From Rhizomys pruinosus (taxonomy: Eukaryota; Chordata; Mammalia; Rodentia; Spalacidae), in contig VZQC01010403.1 in the NCBI GenBank assembly GCA_009823505.1, positions 392,751 to 456,750 on the forward strand: DNA of 64,000 nucleotides, in the 5' to 3' direction. The position numbers and the translations under genes were made by a program. The notes below the pieces were generated by a model. It made no database searches. It was not told the origin of the DNA and saw only the letters and a list, made by a program, of their open reading frames with translations. The stretch's first letter is position 1. Each line of letters opens with the position of its first letter. This document shows positions 32,289-44,199 of this stretch, one piece after another.

Positions 32289-32495
32289 TGGGGGCTGGGG
32301 TTGATGGCTCAGTTGGTAAAGTGCTTACTGGGTAAGCATAAGGACATGAGTTTGGACCTGCATCATCACATCAAGATACATAAACAAGTAAATAAATAAA
32401 GTAGAAAGCAACAGAGGAAGACATCCAGCATCGACCTCTGGACCCCATGGACACATGCACATAAACACACTCACGCATGCAAACATATAAAGATG
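32289..32495 (+). repeat. B4-like SINE
   Basis: Head 'ggctggggttgatggctcag', 'gtaaagtgcttactgggtaa', tail 'gcacataaacacactcacgc'. It directly follows the previous SINE. Confidence 0.65.
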
Positions 32496-32502
32496 CACTT
32501 TT

Positions 32503-32660
32503 GTTTTGTTTTGTTTTTGTCTTTTTGACAGAGGGTCTCCCTGCAGCCACAGCTGTCCTGGAATTCATTTTTTAGATCAGGCTGGCCTTGAACTCACAGA
32601 GATCTGCTTGCCTCTGCCTCCCAAGTGCTGGGATTAAAGGTGTGCGCCACCATGCCTAGA
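32503..32660 (-). repeat. B1 SINE
   Basis: (GTTTT)n tail, 'gtctccctgcagccacagct' and 'ttaaaggtgtgcgccaccat'. The flanks agatgcac/agatgcag suggest a short duplication. Confidence 0.92.
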
Positions 32661-33183
32661 TCAGATGCAGTTTTTTTTTTATTTGATGAAAGAAAGAATT
32701 TTTTCAAACATAAACCTTATAAAAGCTTAGAATTTAAATGAAATTACAAAGTCAGTTTCCTCGAGTTCAGCCAGTAGCCTTCTGGATATATGAAAATAGA
32801 GAGTAAAAGTTCAAGCACATCCTTATGAAATTATAAGCATTGAATATTAGTAAGCCAAAGCTTAGCTCATGGAACTTGCATTTAAGAATTTAAATATATT
32901 TATACTAGTAAAATTCCAATGAATGTTCTATGTGGGCTGCCTTTTTAATAATTATATAAAGAAGCCTTGTAGATGTTTTTCTTTAATAAGAACATTAGCT
33001 TTGACATTGCATAAAAATGAATTTAGAAAACTTAAGCTTGTTAAACCTTCCAAGGGAAGCTGAAGTCTTACTGGGGGACCTAGAGTATGTCCTGTGATGT
33101 TTGGGATGAGCTGGATTCAATTTTCCTTGAATTTCTTGAGCATTCATTCGGTTCTGTTCTAAGCTAATACACACAGACTCTCT
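32661..33183. other. unannotated AT-rich DNA
   Basis: Nothing recognised. Confidence 0.5.
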
Positions 33184-33188
33184 GATGC

Positions 33189-33357
33189 TGTGTTTGTTAC
33201 TTTCTCATTGCTGTGACAAAATGCCTGAGCAAAGCCACTTAAAGAAAGAAGGGTTCATGCTGGCTCACCATTTGAAGGTGCAGTCCATCTTGGTGGGGAA
33301 GGCATGGCTGCCTCAGGAGCGTGAGGCAGCTAGTCATGTTGTGTCTTTGGCCAAGAA

Positions 33358-33408
<51 letters not shown>

Positions 33409-33599
33409 CTGGGGCTCAGCTCGCTTTCTCCTCTTCATTCAGTTGGGACCCCAGCCCACAGATGGTGCTGCCCATATTCAGGGCGGGTCTTCTCTCCTCA
33501 AGTAACCCAATTTAGAGACTCCTTCATAGACGTGCCCAGAGGTGTGTTGCTTAGGTGTTCTAGATCCTGTCAAGAAGACAGTCAAGATTAGCTGTCACA
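33189..33599 (-). mobile_element. solo LTR with GATGC duplication and (GA)n
   Basis: The minus strand reads TGTGACAGCTAATC...GTAACAAACACA. GATGC is present at 33184-33188 and 33600-33604. A (GA)n run (33361-33406) lies within it at 'aagcagagagag', presumably an expansion of a short GA motif in the LTR. The 5-bp duplication suggests an ERVL/MaLR-type element. Confidence 0.75.
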
Positions 33600-33604
33600 G
33601 ATGC

Positions 33605-34228
33605 CCAGTGTACACTGTAGAGTTGGTATGTAACTTTCCTCCAGTCTCACTGAGAACAGCTCCCAGGCTTCCTCATGCCCAAGTTCAGGTTCTCAGGTTC
33701 TCCTGCCTTTCCCCTACTAAGCAGGGACTTAGAGAGACCACAGAAGAAGATAACTGGGAAACCCTGCAATGCGTGCGACCTTATTGACTAGGTATGAAGG
33801 CACTGGGCCATTTCTAGATTGCTATTGCTTGCAAGAATGAGCAGGCAAAGTTCTCTACCACACAGAGAGTGAAGGGTCACCGAGGCAGACTTGGGAGGCT
33901 AGATGAGTTCTATGATTTCTCTATCATAGACATAAGATCCTAGTGGGGTTTTACCCACACGGACAGAAGATTAGCTGCTTATTTCCTTTCATAGTTATGT
34001 ATGTGGAGAAGCATGTATGTGTCTCGGTTTCTGATCCCTGCAGCCCCTGCCTTCCATAGCATTGTGGTCTGTTGCCAGTGTGAGGCCCTATCTCTCCCTG
34101 GCACAGCTGCCTACTTTTCTTTATATATATTTTACCTTTTGTCATTGATGTCACATTGTGTAAAGTCTTGGCATAATGCTTACTTTTTCACATTCTATAG
34201 TGAAAATAGTCAATGTCAAAAGATTATT
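33605..34228. other. unannotated intergenic DNA
   Basis: Nothing recognised. Confidence 0.5.
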
Positions 34229-34384
34229 TGAGTGGCTGGAGAGAATTTATTGCTCTCGAAGAGAACCCTGTTTACATTCCCAGCAACCATATGGTGGGGG
34301 TGGGGGAGCTCACAATCACCTGCTACTCCAGCTCTAAGGAATCCAACCCATTCTTCTGTCTCCAACCAGCACAAGCACAAATGT

Positions 34385-34442
<58 letters not shown>

Positions 34443-34457
34443 TACACACACACACCC
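34229..34457 (+). repeat. degraded B2-like SINE with (CA)n
   Basis: Head 'gagtggctggagagaattta', 'attcccagcaaccatatggt', then (CA)n at about 34387-34456. Confidence 0.65.
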
Positions 34458-34587
34458 CAAATCTTTTAAAAATGTTTGGAAACCTGATTTACAAAGCTCT
34501 GTAATATTACGTAATGTGTGTACATAGTTTACCAATTTTTGAAGCTTTCATTAGTGTTTAACATTTCTCTTGGGTCTTTGAGAGGGA

Positions 34588-34590
<3 letters not shown>

Positions 34591-34638
<48 letters not shown>

Positions 34639-34890
34639 ATGCACATGTGTATGTGGTGGTGACCAGAGCTCAATATCAGGTGTCTTCCTCACTTATTCTC
34701 CACCTCATACCTGGGACCTGGCTCAGTGATTTGGCTAGACGGGCTGGCCAGTGAACCCCCAAATCTCCCATCTCTGTCTCCCCAGTGCTAGGACTACAGA
34801 TGACTGTCACTGCACCTAGATTTCTACATGGTGCTCACGTCTCATACAGGACAAGCATTTTACTGCCTGAGCCATCTCCCCATCTCCATG
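34591..34890 (-). repeat. (GA)n plus B4-type SINE
   Basis: (GA)n at 34591-34636, then a reverse B4-like body: 'ctggctcagtgatttggcta', 'ctggccagtgaacccccaaa', and tRNA-like head 'gcctgagccatctccccatc'. Confidence 0.7.
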
Positions 34891-35436
34891 TCTGAGGGCA
34901 TTTTAAAGCCTCCTTTTCCTAGGTGGTGGTAACCATGGTAGAAGCTGGGTTTATGTTTGACAGAGATTTTAACTTTTGGACTCTGGATATCAAATAAAAA
35001 ATTTTAAGATACTGTCTTGGCTGGCTATGGTTTATTGTCTTTCTAAACTGTACCTTTATTTAGTGATTAAATAATCTCTTTTATCACAGTCATCTATTCT
35101 ATAATTGAACATCAGTAAGATGGATTGCGTTGGCTTTTCATTCCCTGTGGAGGTGTTGGATTTAATTGGGTTGTAATTCCTGCTACAGTAGTTCACTAGG
35201 AGTTGAGTCATCAGTACTTAGTGTCTTCCTGAATGTGCTCCTTGGAAATTTCTAGACAGGGGCTGGCAGGAAGCCAGAGTAGGTGGAAGGTGGGTACAGA
35301 CTCCGTGCAGTCTGCTGCGCCTGGGTTCCCAGTCTGAAAGCATCCTTTCCTCCAAGAGTCTCCTTCTCCCATGGATTTGACTTTCTTCTTTCTTGATAAT
35401 CAGCATAAGTGTGCTGGTTAAGAGCTTGAATTTAGC
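34891..35436. other. unannotated intergenic DNA
   Basis: Nothing recognised. Confidence 0.5.
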
Positions 35437-35598
35437 TGGACATGGTGGTGCGTGCCTTTAATCCCAGCACTCGGGAGGCAGGGGCAGGCAGATCTCTGTG
35501 AGTTCAAGGCCAGCCTGGTCTACATAACCAACTCTAGGCTAGCTAGGACTAAAGGGAGATCCTGTCTCAAAAAAGACCCCCTCCCCCAGAAAAAGAGC
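35437..35598 (+). repeat. B1 SINE
   Basis: 'agctggacatggtggtgcgt', 'caaggccagcctggtctaca' and 'gatcctgtctcaaaaaag'. 'aagagctt' on both sides is the probable target duplication. Confidence 0.93.
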
Positions 35599-35842
35599 TT
35601 TGATTAATCTGTGATGTTGCTATTTAATAATTTATATCCTCAGATAAATCCATTGCTCTAATCCTTACTTTCCTTATCTACGAAGTGGGAATGATGATTG
35701 ATAGGCTGTAGTAGTCCACAGAAGTTTGTGACAATTAAATAATGTGGACTAGGGCTGGCATGTGTACCTGTTCCATAGCTGGAAACCATTTTTGTTCTGA
35801 CTGCTAGTCATTTGTTTAAAATGTAAATAAATGAATTTATGT

Positions 35843-36590
35843 TTGTTTACATTTTATTTATTTTTTTAATGTTATAAGTGTATTGCCTGTATGTGTGTAA
35901 GTGTGCTAGTGCTGTGCAATGTCTTCAGAGGTAAGAAGAGGGTGTCAGACGCCCCTAGAACTGGAGTTACAGATGGTTATTTGTAGGCAGAAACACTTAA
36001 AAGAGTCAGCAAGCAGCCTCCAAGCCTGGACTCCTGCTGAGATCCTGCCTGCTTGTGATACCTGCCCCTGTGCCAACTGTCTTTGATGCCTTGGGCAAAG
36101 CATTGTCACATTCCCTTAGCATATGGCCTGACATCCTGTCTATCCCAATCCCCAGTTCTGTGTGTCCCAGGCCCCCTGCAAGGTTCTGTATAAAAAACCC
36201 TGAGTTACAACATTAAACCGAGTTTTCCCCTCTTGGAATTGCTCCCTGTCTCTTGTCTGAATCCGTCTCTTTCTTTCTATTCTTCCTGGTCTTACTTCCT
36301 ACTGCCCTCATCCTCCCTGCTTGGTCTCAAGCTAGGACTGTTAACGGCTGGCCGGGGACAATCTCCAGGCTTGCGATACCATGGAGCTGCGAGCCCTGGT
36401 CCAAGGGAGAAGAACACCCCATGGAAGGCAGCACACATGTGTGATATACATTTAAAGGAACACCAGACAATAAATATCAGATGACTGTTGTTCATAGGTT
36501 CTCACAGGTTTTGGGAATCTAACTCCAGTCCTCTGCACGAGCATCCAGTGTTCTTAACTGCTGAGCTGTCTCTCCAACCCTCCCCTGCCC
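35843..36590 (-). repeat. B2/B3 SINE split by an LTR-like insertion
   Basis: Left piece to about 35979 ('gaactggagttacagatggt') and right piece from about 36480 ('gtcctctgcacgagcatcca', head 'gctgtctctccaaccc'). 'cagatg' occurs on both sides of the insert. Confidence 0.8.
35981..36475 (+). mobile_element. LTR-like insertion in a B2
   Basis: Starts TGTAGGCAG and has a TATA-like 'ctgtataaaaaaccctgag' near 36186-36204, followed by a CT-rich R/U5-like stretch. The right boundary and duplication length are unclear, so the class is open. Confidence 0.45.
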
Positions 36591-36664
36591 ACTAGTTTTT
36601 TATTGCATTTCAAGTCCTGACAATAGCAATGTGTACAACTCCATCATCTGAAATACCTGAGCAG

Positions 36665-36950
36665 ACTGTCTCCAACATGATCATTTCTTTCCTTCTTTGT
36701 GTGCATGTTTATCTATGTATGGTGTACATGTGTGTTCACATGTGTGTGTGTGTGCGCAGAATGTGAAGGCTAGACGTTGGTGTTGACATGCTATGTCTAC
36801 TTGATCTTTCTCCTATGTAGTTAGTGCATGGCCTTTTGCTGAACCTGGAGTTCACTGAGCAGCCAGCTGCCCTGGGGGTCCACTGTCTCTATCTTCTGAG
36901 TGTTGGGTCCATGGGGACCACCATGTCTGCCTGGCTTCTGTGTGGATTCT
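36665..36950 (-). repeat. degraded B4-type SINE
   Basis: TG-rich tail near 36715-36760, then 'tgctgaacctggagttcact', 'gagcagccagctgccctggg' and 'ccaccatgtctgcctggctt'. Confidence 0.55.
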
Positions 36951-38568
36951 CAAGCTTCTACAGCAAAAACTTTCTCCATGGAGTCTTCTCCCCAGCCCTG
37001 CCTACCTGATCATTTCCAAAATTTATTCTATACTCTTCTGTTTTAATATTTATTCAACAAGTGTTTTGGAATCCATCAGTGCGAGGCACCATCTTAATAA
37101 TGTTCCATCACTATCTCTTTGCCCATTGTCCAAAAGTGAAGTATTATATGAAATTGTAGATAAATTGACAGTCCTCATCTGCATCCCTAAGTGACAGCCA
37201 CAAACAAATCACCAAAAACAAGCAAAAAAGCAGATAGGAGTCTGCTTAGAATGTTGAAAGAATTCACCTGAAGCTGTTTTTCAACTATCACAGCTTTATC
37301 ATGTGGAGTAATTATGAAAATGAAATAGCATATAGGCAAGAAAACAGTTCTCTTCTTTGCCTCCCCCCTACCGCCACCCAGAACAACATGCTCATTGGAT
37401 TTACACATTGTATCTTCATCACTCTCTGGATTGGGCTTTTCAGAGGTAGACACATAGAGCAAGGCCTGTGGAATTTATTAGCACTAAACAGACTATGGGC
37501 TTAAGTAAGAATGCTGTATGTAGTGTGCTTAAGACCTTTGCTTCCATCCCTGACACTGAAGAAAAAAAAAAAAGAAAGAAACCATAGAGTGTATACACTG
37601 ATGTCTATTCAAAATAAAATATGATAGAAATTAACAAGCTTGAAATTGGCTAGCTTAAGCTATTAAGTATTTTAATAAAATGGAATAAATCATTTAGATT
37701 CCTGGAGAATATGGGTTTTCACCAGTAAAATTAATGTTTACTTATGAAGGATTTACATCAATTTTTACAGTTGAATCATTTGAAACATTACAGAGGATGA
37801 ACAGTAAAAGGCTAAGAACTCTGAAGGAAATATTCCAGCTCTGAGAAAATACCGAAAGAGAACAAAAACCTGAAAAAGCAGTTCTTTCCCCCAGATAGGT
37901 TCCAAGCTTCACCAGCGATGGTATGGTAGCACCCATGTCCCCTGCTAGGGAGAGAGTCCATCGAGTTGCCCTAGACAGTGTCCAGCCAGATGGTCCTGCT
38001 GGGGTGTGAGTGGGCAGGAAGGCAAACCTTGAGGACTGGTATGTGCAGACATCACCGTGCAGGCAGGCTGAGGATGCAGAGAAGTTCAAATCAAAGGGAT
38101 GCAGCTCCCGCATATAAGCCCAGAACTGTGAGGAAGGTGTTCGTTCTCCATGACGGTCGTGGACCAATGGCTCTATAGGATCATGTCACCTGCAGGCGAC
38201 ATGTCCAGTTCTGCTACCACAGCACGTCTGAAGTCAAGTCACAGAGGACAAACAAGACAGTGAAAGTTCTCATTCTAGAACATGTAAAGGAAGGTGTAAC
38301 ATATCTTAGTTCAGCCTATGAATACTTCTTTGAGATGTGGACAGTTAAAGACATTCATTTCTAAACTGACTGGAAATTTCTAAACTGGAAGAGAAATTTG
38401 ATTTCCAAAAGGTCTGAATTCTTATTTTCCAAAATGGGAAAAAATACAATTCCTAGTTTTTAATTAGTTGTTTATCAACTTCCTTTCAGGGACTGGAGCT
38501 CTATAAGGATAGTGTATCAGTGAGCTATGAGCAATCACAATTATGCTGCGTAACAAACCATTACAAAA
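36951..38568. other. 1.6 kb unannotated intergenic DNA
   Basis: A minus-strand open frame of 141 codons (37742-38167) lies in the somewhat CpG-richer part. It has no domain I recognise, no Kozak or promoter support and only average length, so I do not call it a gene. An A12 run at about 37562-37573 may be a SINE tail. Confidence 0.45.
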
Positions 38569-38581
38569 CTCAATGACTTCT

Positions 38582-38681
38582 GTAAGTATTTCTTGTGTAT
38601 GGCCCCCTGAGCTTTTGTCCAAAGCATTTGGGAGTGATGCATTTTGGAAACAAGAAGAAGAAGAAGAAGAAGAAGAAGAAG

Positions 38682-38712
<31 letters not shown>

Positions 38713-38914
38713 GAAAGGGCTGCATCAAAGAACTGACTGAAACAGTGAACTTGTGCTCAAAACAGTCAACTTCCTCATGGAGAATATTGAGAAAGACTGA
38801 GAAAGAGATGAAAGTCATGTTTGGCAGAATGCATGAGCTCTGGTGGGGTGGGGGAATGGGGAGGACATGGGTCTAGAGTTGTTAAAAAAATAAAAATACA
38901 AAAAAAAAAAAAAA
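38582..38914 (+). mobile_element. unclassified poly(A)-tailed retroposon, copy 2
   Basis: ctcaatgacttct at 38569-38581 recurs at 38916-38928, right after a poly(A) tail. The insert begins 'gtaagtatttcttgtgtatg', carries (AAG)n then (CAA)n at 38651-38712, and ends in the module shared with 29630-29829. Copy 2 is longer at its 5' end, so copy 1 is the 5'-truncated form, as in L1-driven retroposition. Confidence 0.8.
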
Positions 38915-38928
38915 CCTCAATGACTTCT

Positions 38929-39974
38929 TGCAAGTCCAGCATTGAATACAATGATTTTGCTCACAAACACATCTGCGACTGTGTGTAGTTCACTGAGGCA
39001 GGGCTGGGCTTGGCTCTGGGTTGCTGATGGGCTTTGAATATGCCCCTTTCAGTTTGTTCTTAAGAGGCAACTTCCTGGTACATGCTGTTTTCCAGGAATT
39101 GGGAAAAGTATACAAAAGCCAAGTTCAATGTCCAAATACATTTCTGACCCCAGCATGAGTAAGGTGTGCTAATTCCCATTGACCAAAACAAGCTGTATCT
39201 CCATCAGAGGAAGGAGAACTGTAAACACCTTGGAGATGAAATAGACTGGGGTGACTTCTTGATAGTCCCACTCTGATGTTCCATAGCCACAAAATGGCTG
39301 AAAACCCTATTTTGAGTATAGATCTGCTCTGGACATTACTACTTGGGTGTTGTCCTGGGGAACATACATCACTTGTCCTCTCTTTCCAGTTTTCCGTTCC
39401 CATTTTTTGAATGATTGTCCTTCCATGATCTAGCAGGTATGGTCAACCTTTGTGACACAGTGTTGTTACCTACAAAGTTCATACTTGAGAAACGAACAAT
39501 GAAATCACAAAAATATCCACACACATAAAAATCTCATAACATTTTAAGTAAGTTTACAATTGGTGTCGGGCCCCCTTCCTTGCTATTTTGAGCTGCGTGT
39601 GGACTATGAGCCTCATGGGTATTTGAACTTGAGCAGAAGAGTCATCTGAATACACTTCTCTCCTGTTCCATTTCTGTGTTTAGCTTGGTTAACTCGGATT
39701 GAAGCTTTTCTCTCTTCTCCTGGACCCCTTTGTTGAATTTCTGAGAAAATAGCCACCAAAACTAGCTACCATGACTTGTCTACCAAGTTCCTTGAATCTT
39801 CCATGTCAAAAATCCTAAAAGAAAGCTGGCAGTAACTTACTACAATGACTTACCACAGGGCAGCAAAGCACTTTTGTCTCCCTAAGTCTAATCTAAGCTC
39901 TCCATCACTCCCCTCAGCCAAGCTCATGCTTTAGTATGTGTCACTTAGGATTGTGCCTTTATTTGAGAATAAAG
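38929..39974. other. unannotated intergenic DNA
   Basis: Nothing recognised. Confidence 0.5.
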
Positions 39975-40322
39975 CCTTTCAGATGCAGGAATGCTATGAG
40001 GTTATGCTATGTCGGGCTATCCTCTGAATAAAAAGATTGTTGTTCTTATAAAGAGAAGAGACCCATAAACACAGATTCGTGGGGAAGAAGGCACGTGGTC
40101 AGGGAGGCTGAGATCGGAGGCACATGCTGATAAGCCAAGAATTGCCAGAAAACATCAGAAGTTGGGAAGAAATAAGGAAAAGTTCTTTAGAGGGAGCAAG
40201 ACCTTGGCGAGTCTCTGATTTCAGATTCTAACCCTCCAGAACTGCGAGGAAACAAAATTTTCTTGTGTGATACAATCCATTTTATATTGCTTTATGAAAA
40301 CCCTAAGAAAATAATTACAACA
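39975..40322 (+). repeat. MLT1/MaLR-type LTR
   Basis: 'gataagccaagaattgccag', 'ctaaccctccagaactgcga' and a terminal 'ccctaagaaaataattacaa' give the diagnostic 3' half of a MaLR LTR. It is an old mammalian element. Confidence 0.7.
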
Positions 40323-40939
40323 TTTCCCTTTAGGATAACAGCATATACTTTAGTCAGAAGTATTTAATTGCTGTTGACAAACACTAAGTTAATAACAGTA
40401 CTGTTTCGGGGCATCATTTAAAATCTACCTTCTTTCTGAAGTCAGGGATTCAGCGTTGTTGGGAGTCTCTTAGTGTTCATGTTCGAATTTCTCCTGGGCT
40501 GACTTGCTTCTTTCTGTCCAGTTTCCTCATGTCACTAAAGCCACAACAGCCAGAGTTTTAGGCTTTTTGATGATAGAGAAACAAAAAAAATTCAACCAAA
40601 CGAACAGAACCCCGCCCCCAACCCAAGTAAGAGCTGTGGTTGGTCCCTGCTCGTGTGGAGAAATCGTTAAGGTGCTGCTGATGGGTTCTGCACTTGGGCG
40701 TGCTCATGCTGCCTGTCAGCTACCTGGGGTCCTGTTTCTCTACAGAATAGAAATCATGAGTCTGTGGGGTGTAGCTCTTCTATCACTGGCAGTCTTTGGT
40801 GTAGGTGCTGGACTGCTAGACCCTGAGTCTCACAGCTTCAGGCCCCAAGGCTTCAGGAGCCTGGCTTATAGCTTTGGGTACTCAGGTTGGAGGTCGATTG
40901 CTCTAGGCTTTAAACACAGAAGTCCCAGCACTTGGCATC
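40323..40939. other. unannotated DNA with a 146-codon frame
   Basis: The plus frame 40504-40944 has a hydrophobic stretch (about residues 85-105) but no recognisable family, and its last codons run into the neighbouring LTR. Taken as chance. Confidence 0.45.
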
Positions 40940-41753
40940 TGTGATGATTCATTTTCATTGCCAACTTGATTGGATTTTAGAATCACCAAGGAAAGGTGTT
41001 TCTGTGAAGGTGTTTCCAGAGAGGTATGACTGTGGAGGGAAGACCCACACTTAGGTAATGGAGTCCAAAGCTGAATAAAAAGGACAGAAAGGGAGAAAGC
41101 ATCTCTCTCTGCCTCCAAGTACAGATTCAGTGTGTAACCAAGACCCTCTCATTTTCCCTGCCAAACCCACCATGATAGACTTTATTCCTTCAAACAATGA
41201 GGCAAAGGAAACCCTTCCATCATTAAGCTGGTTTTCTCAGGTATTTTCTTACACCAGTGAGAAAAGTAACTAACATGGAAAATTAAAACCAAGGCTGTTA
41301 CTGTAATAAACCTGAGCACATAGCTTGTGGGCTTTGGAATAGGTTACCAAGAAATTTGGAAAATTTTGGAGCTTCTGGTTGAAGAAGTCTAGAATGGCTT
41401 AATGGACCATTCTGGTGGGAGTTCAGAAGCTAGAATGTCACAAGAAATGCAGATAGCGGAGATCCTGCTCATGAGGTTTCAGAGGGAAACAAGGACACTG
41501 TCAGGAACTGGGCTCTTTGGCTTGAGTGAGGGTGAATTTAATAGTAGTTGACTAATTTTCTTGGCAGAGGACATTTCAATGCAGTGCAGTGTGTGCACTG
41601 ATTATTGCTTGCTCCTATTGTCCAGGTTTACGGTGAGATAAAGCAGCAAATGGGGCACAAGGCAGGAAAAATGTACAGTTTGGTGAAGGAGCTAGAATGC
41701 ATTGTAGATAAGGAACACACAGAGATGCAGTTGTTAAAGAGAGTAATGCATTT

Positions 41754-41872
41754 AAGAAGAAATGGGTTGAGTTCAAGGCCAGCCTGGTCTACAGAGTGAG
41801 TTCCAGGACAGCTGGGGCTACAGGGAGACCCTGTCTCAAAAAGACCAAAAAAAAAAAAAGAAGAAATGGGTT
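41754..41872 (+). repeat. 5'-truncated B1 with 15-bp duplication
   Basis: B1 body 41769-41857 starts at 'gagttcaaggccagcctgg', lacking the 5' half. aagaagaaatgggtt occurs perfectly at 41754-41768 and 41858-41872. Confidence 0.93.
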
Positions 41873-42883
41873 CAGCAGGATGACAACAGGAACGGCATTT
41901 GAAGATAGGGTCACCTCTGTCAAAAGGCTCCAACATAGACAAATGCAAATTCATTGGAAAGAAACCTAAAATAAGAATAGTACCGAGGGGGGCTCACAAT
42001 TAAGAGATTGCCTTCCATCTTGGAGGAGTCGCCAAGCTTTTGGACAATAGCAGGACTGTTTAAAGACTATGGAGATTTCTGATGTTGGCCTGGATGCACT
42101 TTGCATTATTAGATGCCATGGGCCTCTGGGGTCCAAGGATATAATAATTTAAAAGTGATATGTTTGGGTAGCAGGTTGACAAGAGGTGGGCTTGTTGATG
42201 AGACAGATCTACTCGGGTAGGACAGGGACTCCAAAGCAGAAATTCTGAGGACATTATTGCTGGAGGCTAGAGATGCCGGAGGAGAGTTCTGGTTCTTATT
42301 TCGTATCTCCTAAGTTACCAGCTCTGTTTGGAGACTGAACATGACTATGTGTCTGAAACTGGGAGGCGGCACCTGGATACCTGGTTGGCCAACTGGAGTG
42401 ACCAGTTTATCCCTTCCCCACATTTTACAGCAGTATCCTCTGGGGTCTGTGAATTTCATTCTTTGAATTCTTGAAACAAGAACCAAAAAAAAAAAAACCC
42501 ACTGGCTAGGGGCAGCTTTGGGGGCTACTGAGGTTCTAAGACCCTCACTTCTGGGATACCCCAATCTTCCTATATTATTTTATTGTTTCACTATCAACTT
42601 GACTGAATTTTGAATCACCTAAGAGACACACCTCAGTACATCTCTGTGAGGATGTTTCCAGAGAGATTTAACTAAGGAGGCTAGACCCACCCTGAGGATG
42701 AGCAACCATGCCATGGACTGGAATCCCAGAGTAAATGAAAAGAAAAAAGGGAGGAACCATGGGCACCAGAACCCATCTCTCTGCTTCCTGACCGAAGACT
42801 CAATGTGAACCACTCCCAATGCTTGCACTACCACCGTGGTAGATTTTATCATCCAACCACAAACCTTAAGAAACCTTTCCTAG

Positions 42884-42987
42884 GTTGGGTGTGGTGGTGC
42901 ACACCTTTAATCCCAACATTCGGGAAGCAGAGGCAGACAGATCTCTGTGAGTTCAAGGCCAGCCTGGTATATATATTTAGTTCCAGG

Positions 42988-43042
<55 letters not shown>
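42884..43042 (+). repeat. B1 with (GA)n replacing its 3' end
   Basis: 'gttgggtgtggtggtgcaca' to 'ttccaggacagc', then a pure (GA)n run (42992-43042) where the B1 3' end should be. Confidence 0.9.
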
Positions 43043-43045
<3 letters not shown>

Positions 43046-43091
43046 ACCTTAAGTTTTTTTTTTATTACTGCAATGAGAAAAGTTACTAACA

Positions 43092-44199
43092 CAGCAGTTA
43101 TGTAATCTTCAGCTTCCAGCAGCAGTGGGCAGAGCCTGCTAGTGTTAAAGCCCTTGAGCAGGAGCTTCTAAAGGGATTAGTGTTACAAGTCCCAGGCTTA
43201 CAGTATGGGGATTCTTGGCTCTTGGGAGAGCTAATGGTATAGCTTTTGGATATAGGATGTCATGACCTTTGGCCTTGAGTCTCAGCATCTCTCTGGAAAG
43301 CTGAGGCCTGCAGTATCTATCTCTAGCTCTTTGTTGTCTCCACTTCCTCTACAGCCTTTATGCCCTAGCTTCTCTCTGGATGCTTCAGCCACCTCTCACC
43401 ACCAGTGCCGCTGCCGCTGCTGGCCACCTTTACCACCCCACACTCTCCTGACATTTCTGCACCTCCATTCCCCTCCACTAATGATAAAGAGAAAAGACAG
43501 GCCAGAAAGGCTGCTCAAGAAGCCTTTTAATGGGCCCAATGTGGTAACATCAGGGAGCAATATAGGAGGCTGATTCCTGGGTGATTAAAATTATGAATCA
43601 GTCTTATCTAGCAGAAGCAAAGTGTGGCACAGCCCTTCATGCAAACAAAGGATTCTTTTTGCACCAATCATATATATTCTCCTAGGTGACCCAGGGATTC
43701 CCCCACCCCTTGCTGTCTTAAAAATAGCTGCTAGAGTTCATTAAGGCTGGTGATGATAAACAGATCCAGCACAAGTGGTTCGAAACAGTTGAAGCTAAAA
43801 TAGCCCCTCCTGGAATCAGCCTGTGCTTCAGCAGAAAGTAGCTGTAGTTGAAGCACAACTTCCTAAAGGCATCATGGAGTGTTCCAAGCAGCCAGGTTGC
43901 TGCAGGGTACTCTAGATGGCTGCAAGATGGCTTACAGGCCTTTCCTCAGGGAAGCTGGACACCAGGAAATGTCTAAAGATGTCAGAGAATCAAATTCTCC
44001 CAACCCCCAACACAATAGCTTATTTAAAGGAAAAAAGAAAAAGTAAAAGGGTGACTTAACAACAAAGGCCTGTCCTAATATTCATGGTATTTTAACAATG
44101 TTCAGTAGTGCTCGAACAGAACAGTAGTTAACAGTACTTAACTCGGGTCAATACACAATGTTGAGTCGGGTCCCTGTGGCCTGTCTTACTGGCAAGTAG

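Larger units (their letters stand above)
40940..43091 (+). mobile_element. MaLR-like provirus, two diverged LTRs
   Basis: 5' LTR about 40940-41275 (TGTGATGATTC...AACTAACA). The ~1.3 kb internal stretch (41276-42583) has 'aaaagtgatatgtttggg' and 'caggttgacaagaggtgggc'. 3' LTR about 42584-43091 (TGTTTCACTATC...TACTAACA). The LTRs share layout but are strongly diverged, so it is old. No open frame is visible. The length and lack of pol fit MaLR elements. B1s at 41769 and 42884 have entered it. Confidence 0.6.

Noticed and set aside
34216..34535. Cys/Val and Thr/His-rich frames over (CA)n/(GT)n tracts here and at 13801, 22543, 48314 and 54403.
   Set aside because: They are dinucleotide repeat translations.
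37742..38167. A minus-strand 141-codon frame as a gene.
   Set aside because: No recognisable domain, no promoter or poly(A) context, and this length is expected by chance in 64 kb.
40504..40944. A plus-strand 146-codon frame with a hydrophobic stretch.
   Set aside because: No family is recognised and it runs into an LTR; the hydrophobic run alone is weak.
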